Source: Oceanobacter sp045430275
GTDB lineage: Bacteria > Pseudomonadota > Gammaproteobacteria > Pseudomonadales > Oceanobacteraceae
Assembly (NCBI GenBank): GCA_045430275.1
Contig: JAILXU010000004.1
Coordinates: 62,001-126,000 of the forward strand
Direction: 5' to 3'
DNA length: 64,000 bases
Positions 52,076 to 60,639 of this stretch are shown piece by piece (the first letter of the stretch is position 1; each line of letters begins with the position of its first letter). A model generated the notes under the pieces. The model made no database searches and was not told where the DNA came from. It worked only from the letters and a program-made list of their open reading frames with translations. The translations under genes and the position numbers were made by a program.

Positions 52076-53319
52076 TCCTGCGGTAACGACAGCGGAGCAA
52101 CACTGGATGCAGCGAGCAAGGGCGTATGGTTGATGATTTCATCCAGCGTCAGCTCCAGTGCCGAAGAACCATTGGCTTGCCAGTAACGCAGCCAGATACC
52201 GGCGGGTTCTCCGTCTTCCTGAATGGCCACTCCGGCGGCTTCTCCCAACTGTTGCAGCGTCAGGTCTCCGAAGAAATCGGCGGCACTGACGTAGCGCAAA
52301 TCCGGCAACCAGACCCAGGATTCGTCCTGCGTCTGATGCACCCAGCCATGGCGGCGAAACTGTTGCAGCAAGGAGGAAGCCTGTGACGCCGAAATGTCCG
52401 TCAGCCCAGAGCGAATATTGGCCTCGTCAAAGGCATGACCTTCACGTTGGCACGTCAGCATGGCCTGCAGCAGATGCAAGCGCTGGCGCACCGGGTCAAG
52501 GCGGGAACGACCATGAGGATGACTGAGGCTGTAGGTCAGCTCTGCACCGAACAGCACCACCAGCCAACTGAGATACACCCACATCAGAAACAGCGGCACG
52601 GCGGCGAACGCACCATAAATCAATTGATAGGACGGAAACAGGCCGATAATCCGCGCGAACAGAAACTTGCCACTCTCAAACACCGAGGCCACCAGCAGGG
52701 CGGCAATTACCGCATCACGGCTCGGCACGCGACAGTTGGGTACCAGCATGTACACAAACGCCACGGCTGCTGTGGTCAGAAACCAGGGCAGCAACACGGC
52801 AGCCCAAGGCAGGTCGCCGGTTTCAAACAACGCCAGTGAAGCCAGCAAAGAGCTGACACCTTGTGCAATCACAAACAGCACTGGCCCCAGGCTCAATACG
52901 GCCCAGTAGCGAAAAAAGCGTTGCACGGCGGAGCGTGCCACTTCCACGCGCCAGATGCGGTTGAACTGTTCTTCCACCGTTTTTAACAGCAGCAGGGCAG
53001 TGGCGAACAGAAACACCACGCCCAGCCAGGTGAGTTGTTGTGCCTGTTCGCTGAAGCGCACCAGATATTCTGAAATCAGCTCGCTGCCTTCCGGCATCAC
53101 GTAGGTCAGCAAATCGGTGTGGGCCTGTTGTCCCAGCGCTTGCAGACTGGGCATGCCACGAATAATGGAGTAGGTCACGGTGATCACGGGCACCAGCGCA
53201 AACAGCGTGGTGTAGGTGAGGGCCGCGGCATCGCGGCGGCGTTCCATAGACTCGAAACGAACAACGGTTTGCCAGATTAGCGACAGCAATCGAGCGCTGT
53301 AATGGTATGCGGTGAGCAT
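52072..53319 (-). CDS. yihY: YihY/BrkB-family inner membrane protein with extra C-terminal domain
   Basis: About 415 residues from ATG 53319 (MLTAYHYSARLLSLIWQTV); an upstream ATG at 53352 would add 11 residues. The core has the family pattern RRDAAALTYTTLFALVPVITV and RIWRVEVARSAVQRFFRYWAVLSLGP, six membrane segments and YGAFAAVPLFLMWVYLSWLVVLFGAELTYS. Once called ribonuclease BN; no nuclease activity is now accepted for the membrane family. Residues after ~285 form a winged-helix-like cytoplasmic domain (LTDISASQASSLLQQFRRHGWVHQ). Transport role unknown. Divergent from arsC at 53373. Confidence 0.88.
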   Translation of the reverse strand: MLTAYHYSARLLSLIWQTVVRFESMERRRDAAALTYTTLFALVPVITVTYSIIRGMPSLQALGQQAHTDLLTYVMPEGSELISEYLVRFSEQAQQLTWLGVVFLFATALLLLKTVEEQFNRIWRVEVARSAVQRFFRYWAVLSLGPVLFVIAQGVSSLLASLALFETGDLPWAAVLLPWFLTTAAVAFVYMLVPNCRVPSRDAVIAALLVASVFESGKFLFARIIGLFPSYQLIYGAFAAVPLFLMWVYLSWLVVLFGAELTYSLSHPHGRSRLDPVRQRLHLLQAMLTCQREGHAFDEANIRSGLTDISASQASSLLQQFRRHGWVHQTQDESWVWLPDLRYVSAADFFGDLTLQQLGEAAGVAIQEDGEPAGIWLRYWQANGSSALELTLDEIINHTPLLAASSVAPLSLPQD

Positions 53320-53372
53320 CGTCGGCTTCCTTGGTACAATGGCGGAAATCAAGACCCGAGATGGACAAGAGC

Positions 53373-53729
53373 ATGAGTGAAATCCTGATTTACCACAATC
53401 CCCGCTGCTCCAAATCCCGTGAGACCCTGGCGTTGCTGCAAGAGCAAGGGCAGGAACCTACGGTGATTGAGTATCTGAAGCAAGCCCCGACCAAGGAGCA
53501 ATTGCAGGAAATCGTTACCTTGTTGGGCATGGAAAGCCCGCGCGAGCTGATGCGCACCAAGGAAGCGGAATACAAGGAGCAGAATCTGGCCGATGCATCG
53601 CTCAGCTACGATCAGTTGCTGGATGCGATGGTCACGACGCCAAAACTGATGGAGCGTCCGGTGGTGCTGACCAATGGCAAGGCCCGCATTGGCCGTCCAC
53701 CGGAGTCGGTGCTGGAGATTCTGGGATGA
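53373..53729 (+). CDS. arsC: ArsC-family (thioredoxin-fold) arsenate reductase
   Basis: About 118 residues from ATG 53373 (MSEILIYHNPRCSKSRETL). The active cysteine is in NPRCSKS (Cys11), and RPVVLTNGKARIGRPPE is the usual arginine-containing C-terminal segment. This is the glutaredoxin-linked ArsC/Spx fold, unrelated to the phosphatase-type ArsC at 42509. It overlaps wrbA (ATGA). An ArsC-WrbA-DUF2069 order is known from Pseudomonas-like genomes. A general redox rather than arsenic role is possible. Confidence 0.9.
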   Translation: MSEILIYHNPRCSKSRETLALLQEQGQEPTVIEYLKQAPTKEQLQEIVTLLGMESPRELMRTKEAEYKEQNLADASLSYDQLLDAMVTTPKLMERPVVLTNGKARIGRPPESVLEILG

Positions 53730-54349
53730 GCACACCGTATGTGCTGGTGCTGTATTACAGCCGCCATGGCACGACTGCCGACATGGCACGCTTGCTGGCA
53801 CGCGGTGTGGAGCAGGTGAGTGGCATTGAAGCACGGTTGCGGACGGTGCCGGATGTCTCACCCGATACCGAAGCCAGCCAGTCGCCGGTACCGCAAGACG
53901 GGGCGGTGTATTGCACCGAGCAAGACTTGCGCGGTTGTGCCGGGTTGCTGCTTGGCAGCCCGACGCGCTTTGGCAACATGGCTGCGCCGCTGAAGTACTT
54001 TATCGACAACACCAGCAGCCAGTGGCTGAACGGTGATCTGATCAATAAACCGGCGGGTGTGTTTACCTCCACCGGTTCTCTGCACGGCGGTCAGGAAACC
54101 ACGCTGATGAGCATGGCATTACCACTGATTCACCACGGCATGGTGTTCGCGGGTATTCCCTACAATAACCCGGAGCTTTCGCAGACTGACGCCGGGGGCA
54201 CGCCGTACGGTGCCAGCCACTGGGCCGGAAATCAGGGCCAGAACCGCATCACCGACATCGAGAAAAAACTGTGCATTGCCCAGGGTAAGCGTTTGGCTGA
54301 ACTGGCGCTGGCACTGGGTAACGCTGGAGCAGGAGACAGTGCCTCATGA
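53726..54349 (+). CDS. wrbA: WrbA-type NAD(P)H:quinone oxidoreductase
   Basis: A 207-residue flavodoxin-fold protein. The FMN phosphate loop is LYYSRHGTTADMA (about 9-21), GLLLGSPTRFGNMAAPLKYFID is the second FMN loop, and FTSTGSLHGGQETT is the third. It reduces quinones by two electrons, limiting radical formation. It overlaps both arsC upstream and the DUF2069 gene downstream (ATGA), so the three are translated as one operon. Confidence 0.93.
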   Translation: MSTPYVLVLYYSRHGTTADMARLLARGVEQVSGIEARLRTVPDVSPDTEASQSPVPQDGAVYCTEQDLRGCAGLLLGSPTRFGNMAAPLKYFIDNTSSQWLNGDLINKPAGVFTSTGSLHGGQETTLMSMALPLIHHGMVFAGIPYNNPELSQTDAGGTPYGASHWAGNQGQNRITDIEKKLCIAQGKRLAELALALGNAGAGDSAS

Positions 54350-54762
54350 CCGACGAATCTGTTGTTCCGGCTCCAAGTGCTTTTGCCAATAAGGCGAAAA
54401 AAGCCTGGCAAGCGCTGGTGGCCAGTTATCTGGGTTTAATGCTGGTACTGCTGTTACAAACATTCAGCAATAAACCCGACGGCCTGGATGATCTGATGAT
54501 GATTCTGCTGGCGGGGCTGGGTATGTGGCTGTTCAAGGTGCTGCCGCTGTTGTTGTTTATTCCCGGATTGATCAAGCGCTCGCACAAGGCTGCCTCCTGG
54601 CTGGCGTACGTCATTATGCTGTACTTTGTCCTGTCGGTATTGCTGGTGTTTTCGCCGGGCAGCAGCGTGTGGGGATGGTTGATGGTACTGACCAGTCTGT
54701 CGATTTTCCTGAGTAGCTTGCTGTATACCCGTTGGCAAAAGCGGGTGGAAGCCGGTTTGTAA
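54346..54762 (+). CDS. DUF2069 inner membrane protein
   Basis: A 138-residue protein with four hydrophobic segments (ALVASYLGLMLVLLLQTF; ILLAGLGMWLFKVLPLLLFIPGLIK; AYVIMLYFVLSVLLVF; LMVLTSLSIFLSSLLYTRW). Length, membrane pattern and position after wrbA match the DUF2069 family of Pseudomonas and relatives. Function unknown. Last gene of the arsC-wrbA operon. Confidence 0.88.
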   Translation: MTDESVVPAPSAFANKAKKAWQALVASYLGLMLVLLLQTFSNKPDGLDDLMMILLAGLGMWLFKVLPLLLFIPGLIKRSHKAASWLAYVIMLYFVLSVLLVFSPGSSVWGWLMVLTSLSIFLSSLLYTRWQKRVEAGL

Positions 54763-54831
54763 GGCTTCTGCTCAATGGTTCTCTTTAGTAGCTCTATTTA
54801 GTAACTCTGTTCAATGGCGCGAGGTGAAACG

Positions 54832-55371
54832 ATGACTCCTGATGATGTGATGTCCTTCTGGTTTGAAGAACTGACGCCACCACAATGGTGGAAGAAAGAT
54901 GCTGAACTGGATGAGCAGATTCGCCAGCGCTTTGGCAGCCTGTATCAGCAGGCGGTGGCCGGAGAGCTGTTTGAGTGGCGACAATCACCGCATGGGCGTC
55001 TGGCGGAAGTGATCGTGCTGGATCAGTTCTCGCGTAATCTGTTCCGTGATGATGCTCGTGCGTTTGCAGCGGATGGCATGGCGCTGGTGCTGGCTCAGGA
55101 AGCCGTAGCCAGTGGCGATCATCAGGCGCTGAATGCGGTTGAACGCAGCTTTTTATACATGCCGTACATGCACAGCGAGTCGGCACGGGTACACGAAGTG
55201 GCGGTTGAATTGTTCGAGGCTAATGGCATTGACCATAATCTGGACTTTGAACTGCGCCATAAAGTGATCATTGATCGCTTTGGACGCTATCCGCATCGCA
55301 ATGCGGTTGTCGGGCGGGAATCGACGGCGGAAGAAGTCGAGTTTCTGACTCAGCCCGGCTCGAGTTTCTGA
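54832..55371 (+). CDS. DUF924 family protein
   Basis: About 179 residues from ATG 54832 (MTPDDVMSFWFEELTPPQWW). The family pattern is seen in IVLDQFSRNLFRDDARAFAADGMAL and RSFLYMPYMHSESARVHEVAVELF, all helical, TPR-like. DUF924 proteins are widespread and uncharacterised. An upstream in-frame ATG (54814) would add six residues. It stands alone after the wrbA operon. Confidence 0.87.
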   Translation: MTPDDVMSFWFEELTPPQWWKKDAELDEQIRQRFGSLYQQAVAGELFEWRQSPHGRLAEVIVLDQFSRNLFRDDARAFAADGMALVLAQEAVASGDHQALNAVERSFLYMPYMHSESARVHEVAVELFEANGIDHNLDFELRHKVIIDRFGRYPHRNAVVGRESTAEEVEFLTQPGSSF

Positions 55372-55400
55372 GCCGGAACTGGTGACGGGAAGGGGTGAGC

Positions 55401-55634
55401 TTACGCTTCTTCTTCCCATTCGCCATCGGTTTCATCGTCAGCAATTTCGGTGATGCTCACCGTTCCGCACTTGGCGCATTTGCCTTCCACGTAAACCACA
55501 CCATCCAGTTCATATTCCACCGGATCGGTCATGCCCAGATCGGGTTGCATGCACTCGTTGCACCAGGTTTGTTCCAGAAAGGCTTTCTGGTCTTCCGGGT
55601 CACGGGCATAAAAATCGCGTTCAATACGGCTCAT
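55401..55634 (-). CDS. Small zinc-ribbon protein
   Basis: About 77 residues from ATG 55634 (MSRIERDFYARDPEDQKAFLEQ). CNEC (about 25-28) and CAKC (about 54-57) form a four-cysteine zinc site. The tail EIADDETDGEWEEEA is strongly acidic. Unknown function; it could mediate protein or nucleic acid contacts. An upstream ATG at 55646 is also in frame. Confidence 0.75.
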   Translation of the reverse strand: MSRIERDFYARDPEDQKAFLEQTWCNECMQPDLGMTDPVEYELDGVVYVEGKCAKCGTVSITEIADDETDGEWEEEA

Positions 55635-55728
55635 GGTCACTCTCATCGGGTTGGTGAAAACCGCGCCACTGTTACATGGATTGACGTGCAGGGCAATTAT
55701 GGAGAGGGGAATCGTTTCCCCGCCTGAT

Positions 55729-56049
55729 TTAACGCACCAGCACGGCCGTGCCGTTGGCCGAGACCATCATCATGCCGCCTTCCTTGCCCATGACTTCGTA
55801 ATCCAGGTCGATTCCTACAATGGCGTTAGCCCCCAGCGTGCGGGCTCTTTCCTGCATTTCTTCCAATGCCAGCTCCCGTGCTTTCTGCAGTTCGCGCTCG
55901 TAGGTGCCGGAGCGCCCTCCGACGACATCGCGGATGCTGGCAAACAGGTCTTTGAAGATGTTCGCGCCCATGACAGCCTGACCGGCAACAATGCCCCGGT
56001 ATTCGACGATGGTTTTTCCTTCAATGTTCGGCGTGGTGGTGATCAACAT
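55729..56049 (-). CDS. ybjQ: YbjQ-family (UPF0145) protein
   Basis: About 106 residues from ATG 56049 (MLITTTPNIEGKTIVEYRGIV). The conserved text AVMGANIFKDLFASIRDVVGGRSGTYERELQKARELALEEM followed by ANAIVGIDLDYEV identifies the UPF0145/YbjQ family, small pentameric proteins of unknown role sometimes labelled heavy-metal-binding. Monocistronic. Confidence 0.93.
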   Translation of the reverse strand: MLITTTPNIEGKTIVEYRGIVAGQAVMGANIFKDLFASIRDVVGGRSGTYERELQKARELALEEMQERARTLGANAIVGIDLDYEVMGKEGGMMMVSANGTAVLVR

Positions 56050-56171
56050 GGTGATGTTCCTGATAATGGTCAATGGATAACAGTGTGATTTTAGACCCGG
56101 CTTGTCGAGGCACGGTTTCGGATTTACTGTGAACGCCGATTATTGACAGTACTGGAATGAGAAAACACATT

Positions 56172-56582
56172 ATGTCTGAACAAACACCGGCTTTTGGCCA
56201 GGGCGATGCTTCCTATCAGGCAGCAGGCGGTTATGACGGAATCAAGGCGCTGGTGGATGATTTCTACCATGAAATGAGCACATTACCCGAAGCACGCCAC
56301 ATTTGGGAAATGCACAATCAGGACGACATCCAGACGATTCATGACAAATTAACGCGTTTCTTGTGTGGCTGGCTGGGTGGCCCACGCCTGTTTCGGGAGA
56401 AATACGGGCCGATCTCGATTCCCTCGTTTCATCATCAGTTTCCTATTGGCCCGTCGGAACGGGATGCCTGGCTCTTGTGTATGAAACGGGCGGCAGACAA
56501 GCAGCCTTATTCGGATGCTTTCAAAGTATATTTGTTGGAACAACTCTATCGCCCTGCAGAATTCAGCCGTTCACGCGATTGA
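56172..56582 (+). CDS. Group II truncated hemoglobin
   Basis: About 136 residues from ATG 56172 (MSEQTPAFGQGDASYQAAGG). The truncated-globin fold is seen in GIKALVDDFYHEMSTLP, LTRFLCGWLGGPRLFREKYG and PSFHHQFPIG, whose histidine is the proximal heme ligand. The WGPR-like loop and WLLCMKRA helix are typical of group II (trHbO-like) globins, which bind O2 or detoxify NO. An ATG at 56157 would add five residues. Confidence 0.9.
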   Translation: MSEQTPAFGQGDASYQAAGGYDGIKALVDDFYHEMSTLPEARHIWEMHNQDDIQTIHDKLTRFLCGWLGGPRLFREKYGPISIPSFHHQFPIGPSERDAWLLCMKRAADKQPYSDAFKVYLLEQLYRPAEFSRSRD

Positions 56583-56656
56583 CCAGCGGTCATTGACGCC
56601 CGGAAAGTGTTGTCCTAATTTAAAAAGAGGGAATACCACTAACTAAAGGAGGGGTA

Positions 56657-57676
56657 TTGCCATCACCACTGGCTGCCCATCGGTTAATACTGGCACTTTC
56701 GCAGAGACGATGGGTTACTCCTATGAATAAACTTGGCCGTCAGCTCGATCTTCATCTTCTTTCCCACATTCAGGGGGCGCTGGATTACAGCCCTGCCTGC
56801 ATCATCATCGCCAAAGCCCCATCGGGCGAAGTCATTTACATCAATGAAGCCGTGCGCAAATTTCGTGGCCAGACCGATGCCCCATTGACCGGCATCGACC
56901 TGGAACAGTACGTTTTGTCCTGGAAAGAATTTGATGCCACCGGTCGCCAACTGGCAGGACACGAGATGCCTCTGGGGGTTGCTCTGACGGAAGGCCGGGT
57001 CGTGGAAGAACAGGAAATTATTGTTGAGTTGGATAACGGGACTCGTCGCTGGGCACTGGTCAGCGCCGCTCCGATATTTGACGATCAAAACCACCTGATT
57101 GCCGCCTCCGTGGTCTGGTACGACATTACCGAACGCAAGCAACTGGAAGCCAAACTGCAACGGGAAGCCGACTTTGACAGCCTCACCACCGTTCTGGCAC
57201 GTCAGCGGTTACTGGAAACGGCGCAACGCATTCTGGCGCGTTCAGCACGAGACAAAGAAGCGGTGTCGCTGTTGATGTTCGATCTGGATCACTTCAAAAG
57301 CATCAATGATCACTATGGTCACCTAGCGGGGGATGAAGTGCTGCGCTCGTTTGCTGGCATTCTGAAGCGCGGTGTGCGCCCCAGTGATGTGATCGGGCGT
57401 GTCGGCGGTGAAGAATTCGTGCTGTTGTTGCAGGGAGTGGATGTGGATGTAGCGGTGAAAGTGGGGGAAAAATTACGAGCGGAAGTGGCGCGCTCCGTGA
57501 TCACCACCGACTCCGGTGACGTCTCCATCACTACCAGCATTGGTATTTCTTCCAACTTACTCGTGCAGGCCGCATCAGGTCACTACCCAACGTTAGAAGC
57601 CTTGTTGGCCAGTGCCGATGACGCCTTGTATCAGTCCAAACACAACGGCCGCAATCGCATTGCGATAGGGCATTAA
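56657..57676 (+). CDS. PAS-GGDEF diguanylate cyclase
   Basis: The PAS domain (about residues 40-155) has GALDYSPACIIIAKAPSGEVIYINEAV and a PAC-type end VVWYDITERKQLE. The GGDEF domain has DLDHFKSINDHYGHLAGDEVL and the active site RVGGEEFVLL; the GGEEF form is catalytically competent. It should make cyclic-di-GMP in response to a signal sensed by the PAS domain. The start is uncertain: TTG 56657 follows a strong AAAGGAGG, while ATG 56723 (MNKLGRQLDLH) gives a more usual N-terminus but a weak ribosome site. There is no membrane segment, so it is cytoplasmic. Its stop overlaps that of the LysR gene. Confidence 0.9.
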   Translation: MPSPLAAHRLILALSQRRWVTPMNKLGRQLDLHLLSHIQGALDYSPACIIIAKAPSGEVIYINEAVRKFRGQTDAPLTGIDLEQYVLSWKEFDATGRQLAGHEMPLGVALTEGRVVEEQEIIVELDNGTRRWALVSAAPIFDDQNHLIAASVVWYDITERKQLEAKLQREADFDSLTTVLARQRLLETAQRILARSARDKEAVSLLMFDLDHFKSINDHYGHLAGDEVLRSFAGILKRGVRPSDVIGRVGGEEFVLLLQGVDVDVAVKVGEKLRAEVARSVITTDSGDVSITTSIGISSNLLVQAASGHYPTLEALLASADDALYQSKHNGRNRIAIGH

Positions 57677-58554
57677 TCCAGAGCGTCACACAATTGCAGC
57701 CACGCTTTCAGCCCCGCTGCCTGATACTTTTGCTTGTGCAACACCTGATAGAGCGTGCGGTGGAAGTCTCGTTGAGGCACATCCAGAGGCATCAGACTGC
57801 CGCGCTGAAACGCTTCAATCAAGGTGATTCGAGACAAGCAGCCAACCCCAAGACCGGCTTCGACCGCCCGCTTGATGGCTTCGGTGTGCTGCAATTCCAT
57901 ATTGATAGCAAGTTGTGGCAGCAGCCCGTGCATGGCACGATCAAACGCCTGACGAGTGCCGGAGCCGCGCTCGCGTAAAATCCACTGAGCGTTGGCTAAT
58001 TGTGCATCGGTCAGTGTTGGTGTGTGGGCTAACGGGTGATCGGGGGCGCAAAAAACCACCAGTTCGTCTGAACGCCAGGGGCGAATGTCCAGTTCTGTGT
58101 CGTTGATTTCGCCTTCAATCAGGCCGACATCCAGCTCGAAACGACGCACTTTTTCAACAATATGACGGGTGTTGTCCACTTCCAGCCGTACATCGGCATG
58201 AGGGTGGGAAGCCTTGTACTGAGCCACCAGCCCGACTGCCAGATAGTTGCCAATCGACAGGGTTGCGCCGATGGCAATGTGACCAGCGTCGTCCTGATTC
58301 AGCAGCATGTGTTCGATTTCCTGCGCTTGTTCCAGCAAGGACTGAGCCTTTGGTTGCAGGGCCTTGCCTTGCTCGTTGAGTTGCAACTTGCGTCCAATCC
58401 GGTCGAACAGTTGTAAGTCAAATTGACTTTCGAGGTCTTTCAGGGCGCTGCTGGCCGCGCTTTGTGACATGGACAATTGGCTGGCGGCCTGGGTCAGGTT
58501 ACCGGTGCGGGCAATGGTCAGAAACACGTCCAGTTGGCGTAAGGTATAACGCAT
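57673..58554 (-). CDS. finR: LysR-family regulator FinR-like
   Basis: A 293-residue LysR protein. The N-terminal winged helix-turn-helix is LRQLDVFLTIARTGNLTQAASQLSMSQSAASSALKDLESQFD (about 5-46), followed by a linker helix and an effector domain (IAIGATLSIGNYLAVGLVA...). It is divergent from fpr (125 bp), as finR is in Pseudomonas, where it activates fpr under oxidative stress. It resembles the YeiE/CysB-like subgroup. The shared intergenic region should carry its binding sites. Confidence 0.82.
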   Translation of the reverse strand: MRYTLRQLDVFLTIARTGNLTQAASQLSMSQSAASSALKDLESQFDLQLFDRIGRKLQLNEQGKALQPKAQSLLEQAQEIEHMLLNQDDAGHIAIGATLSIGNYLAVGLVAQYKASHPHADVRLEVDNTRHIVEKVRRFELDVGLIEGEINDTELDIRPWRSDELVVFCAPDHPLAHTPTLTDAQLANAQWILRERGSGTRQAFDRAMHGLLPQLAINMELQHTEAIKRAVEAGLGVGCLSRITLIEAFQRGSLMPLDVPQRDFHRTLYQVLHKQKYQAAGLKAWLQLCDALD

Positions 58555-58678
58555 GGTGAGACTTCTGTATTAATCGGTTTTGGTTGATAAATATATCTGA
58601 ATTACCAGTTTTATCGAAAAAGAATTCTGATCTAAAGTGAATTCAAGTGATAACACAAGATAAAAACGGGAGTGCCAG

Positions 58679-59452
58679 ATGAGCAATCTGATCCGTGAAA
58701 CTGTAACCAGCGTGCACCATTGGAACGACACTCTGTTCAGTTTTACCACCACACGCAATCAAGGGCTGAGATTCAAGAACGGCCACTTCACCATGATCGG
58801 GTTGGAAATCGAAGATAAACCGCTGCTCCGAGCTTACAGTATTGCCAGCGCCAATTACGAGGAGGAAATGGAATTCTTCTCGATCAAGGTGCCGGATGGG
58901 CCACTGACACAGCACCTTCAAAAGCTCAGTATCGGAGATGAGATTCTGGTCGGCACCAAGCCGGTGGGAACCTTGATTGCCGATCACCTGCTGCCTGGTA
59001 AGAACTTGTATCTGCTGAGTACCGGCACCGGGTTGGCTCCCTTTTTGAGCATCATCAAGGATTATGAAATTTACGAGCAGTTCGATAACGTTATTCTGAC
59101 GCACGGGGTGCGTTATACCTCGGAGCTGGCGTATCAGGATCGGATCGAAAATGAATTGCCGGACAACGAATACTTTGGCGAAACGGTACGAGACAAGCTG
59201 ATCTACTACCCAACGGTTACCCGTGAGCCGTTCCGTAATCAGGGTCGCCTGACCGATCTGATCACTTCCGGTAAGTTGTTTGAAGACATTGGCTTGCCCA
59301 CACCAAACCCGGAAACCGATCGCTTTATGCTGTGTGGCAGCCCGGCGATGTTGTCAGATTTGACGGATATTCTCGATCAGATGGGCTTCTGTGAAGCCCG
59401 TGGTGGCAAGGCTGGACATTACGTGATTGAGCGGGCATTCGTCGAAAAATAA
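58679..59452 (+). CDS. fpr: Ferredoxin/flavodoxin-NADP+ reductase
   Basis: A 257-residue FAD enzyme. The FAD-binding motif is RAYSIASANYEEEMEFFSIKVPDGPLTQHL, the NADP-binding motif is LLSTGTGLAPFLSIIKD, LTHGVRYTSELAY and MLCGSPAML follow, and the C-terminus ends in YVIERAFVEK as in proteobacterial subclass I FPRs. It moves electrons between NADPH and ferredoxin or flavodoxin and supports oxidative-stress tolerance. Ribosome site GGGAG precedes the ATG. Divergent from finR. Confidence 0.95.
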   Translation: MSNLIRETVTSVHHWNDTLFSFTTTRNQGLRFKNGHFTMIGLEIEDKPLLRAYSIASANYEEEMEFFSIKVPDGPLTQHLQKLSIGDEILVGTKPVGTLIADHLLPGKNLYLLSTGTGLAPFLSIIKDYEIYEQFDNVILTHGVRYTSELAYQDRIENELPDNEYFGETVRDKLIYYPTVTREPFRNQGRLTDLITSGKLFEDIGLPTPNPETDRFMLCGSPAMLSDLTDILDQMGFCEARGGKAGHYVIERAFVEK

Positions 59453-59530
59453 GACCTTGCAGACCGCTGGGCAGTGTTGGCGTTCGGCGGTATAGTGCGC
59501 CCTTCATTGACTGCCCCGACCAGGTCTTTT

Positions 59531-60583
59531 ATGAAGTTTGCACTCTTTTTCTGCCTATGGATGACGGCGACCTGCTGCATTGCCAATACTTCTGACAGTG
59601 ACAATGCTGACAGCGGTTTACCAGAATTGCCCAGTTTTGAGCAGCCGCTGTTGGAAGAAACCGTGTTAAAAACCGAAACCCGCGAGGTGGAGATGATTGC
59701 CCCGGCGGAATTTACGCCGGTGTTGCGCCAGAATCTGCCTCAGCTTGTTGAAAAGCGTCAAACAGAAGCCTGGGCTGCAAATAACCCGTATGTCTTGTTG
59801 CCGCATCGGCCCAACTACATTCAGCCTTTGACCTATCAGACCAAGCCCAACAATCAGGAGCTTAACCGGCTGGTGGATGGCCTGAACCAGCAAGCGGGCG
59901 GCAACCCCGGAGAAGCCGAAGACGTAGCTGACTATGAGCATCTGGAAGCCGTGATGCAGCTCAGCATCAAGTACGTGTTGGCGGAAGGGTTGTTAACCAA
60001 GTTGGACCGTATTGAAATTGCCTACACCAACAAGTCGTTCTGGCAGTCGTACAACTCTGAAATCTCCAAGCCTTTCCGCGAAACCAATCACGAGCCGGAA
60101 ATCATGTACAGCTGGATGCCCAGCTACAGTTGGCTGGACCATATGGGCGTATCCATCAATCACCAATCCAATGGCCAGACCAGTTCACTGTCTCGGAGCT
60201 GGAACCGGGTGATTCTGGAAGGTGCGTCCATCTTCTCTCATGGCATCTGGTTTGGCCGTGCCTGGTGGCGTATTCCTGAAGGCAAGAAAGCCGATCCGTT
60301 CGATCCTGCAGACAACGACAATCCTGATATTGACGACTACCTCGGTTACGGCGAGCTGTATTACATGCGTGTTTATGGCAACAGCCATTTGTCGGTCATG
60401 GTTCGGAATAATCTGGAATTTGACGACAACCGGGGCGCACTGGAGCTGGGTTGGACATTCCCGCTGAGCCGCAAGATCAAGGGCTATTTCACCTACTTTA
60501 ATGGCTACGGCGACAGTCTGATCGACTACAACCACTTCCAGGAGCGGTTTGGGTTGGGCATCAAGCTATCAGACTGGTTGTAA
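59531..60583 (+). CDS. pldA: Outer membrane phospholipase A1
   Basis: About 350 residues from ATG 59531 (MKFALFFCLWMTATCCIA, signal peptide); an upstream in-frame ATG at 59474 is not a good secretion start. The catalytic box is SINHQSNGQTSSLSRSWNR (His and Ser of the OMPLA active site, followed by the Asn). The rest is beta-barrel-like with many Tyr/Trp girdles and a terminal WL. An N-terminal extension of ~100 residues precedes the barrel, compared with 289 aa in E. coli. It hydrolyses outer-membrane phospholipids. Confidence 0.9.
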   Translation: MKFALFFCLWMTATCCIANTSDSDNADSGLPELPSFEQPLLEETVLKTETREVEMIAPAEFTPVLRQNLPQLVEKRQTEAWAANNPYVLLPHRPNYIQPLTYQTKPNNQELNRLVDGLNQQAGGNPGEAEDVADYEHLEAVMQLSIKYVLAEGLLTKLDRIEIAYTNKSFWQSYNSEISKPFRETNHEPEIMYSWMPSYSWLDHMGVSINHQSNGQTSSLSRSWNRVILEGASIFSHGIWFGRAWWRIPEGKKADPFDPADNDNPDIDDYLGYGELYYMRVYGNSHLSVMVRNNLEFDDNRGALELGWTFPLSRKIKGYFTYFNGYGDSLIDYNHFQERFGLGIKLSDWL

Positions 60584-60625
60584 ATCGGACTGGTTGTAAT
60601 CGGATTAGCTGTAAACGAGCTGTAT
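60570..60625 (+). repeat. Imperfect tandem repeats across the pldA stop
   Basis: Units CAGACTGGTTGTAAAT, CGGACTGGTTGTAAT and CGGATTAGCTGTAAA follow in line, so the end of pldA (the codons for DWL plus stop) is repeated downstream, with decay. Confidence 0.7.
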
Positions 60626-60639
60626 ATAAAGGTAGCGAT

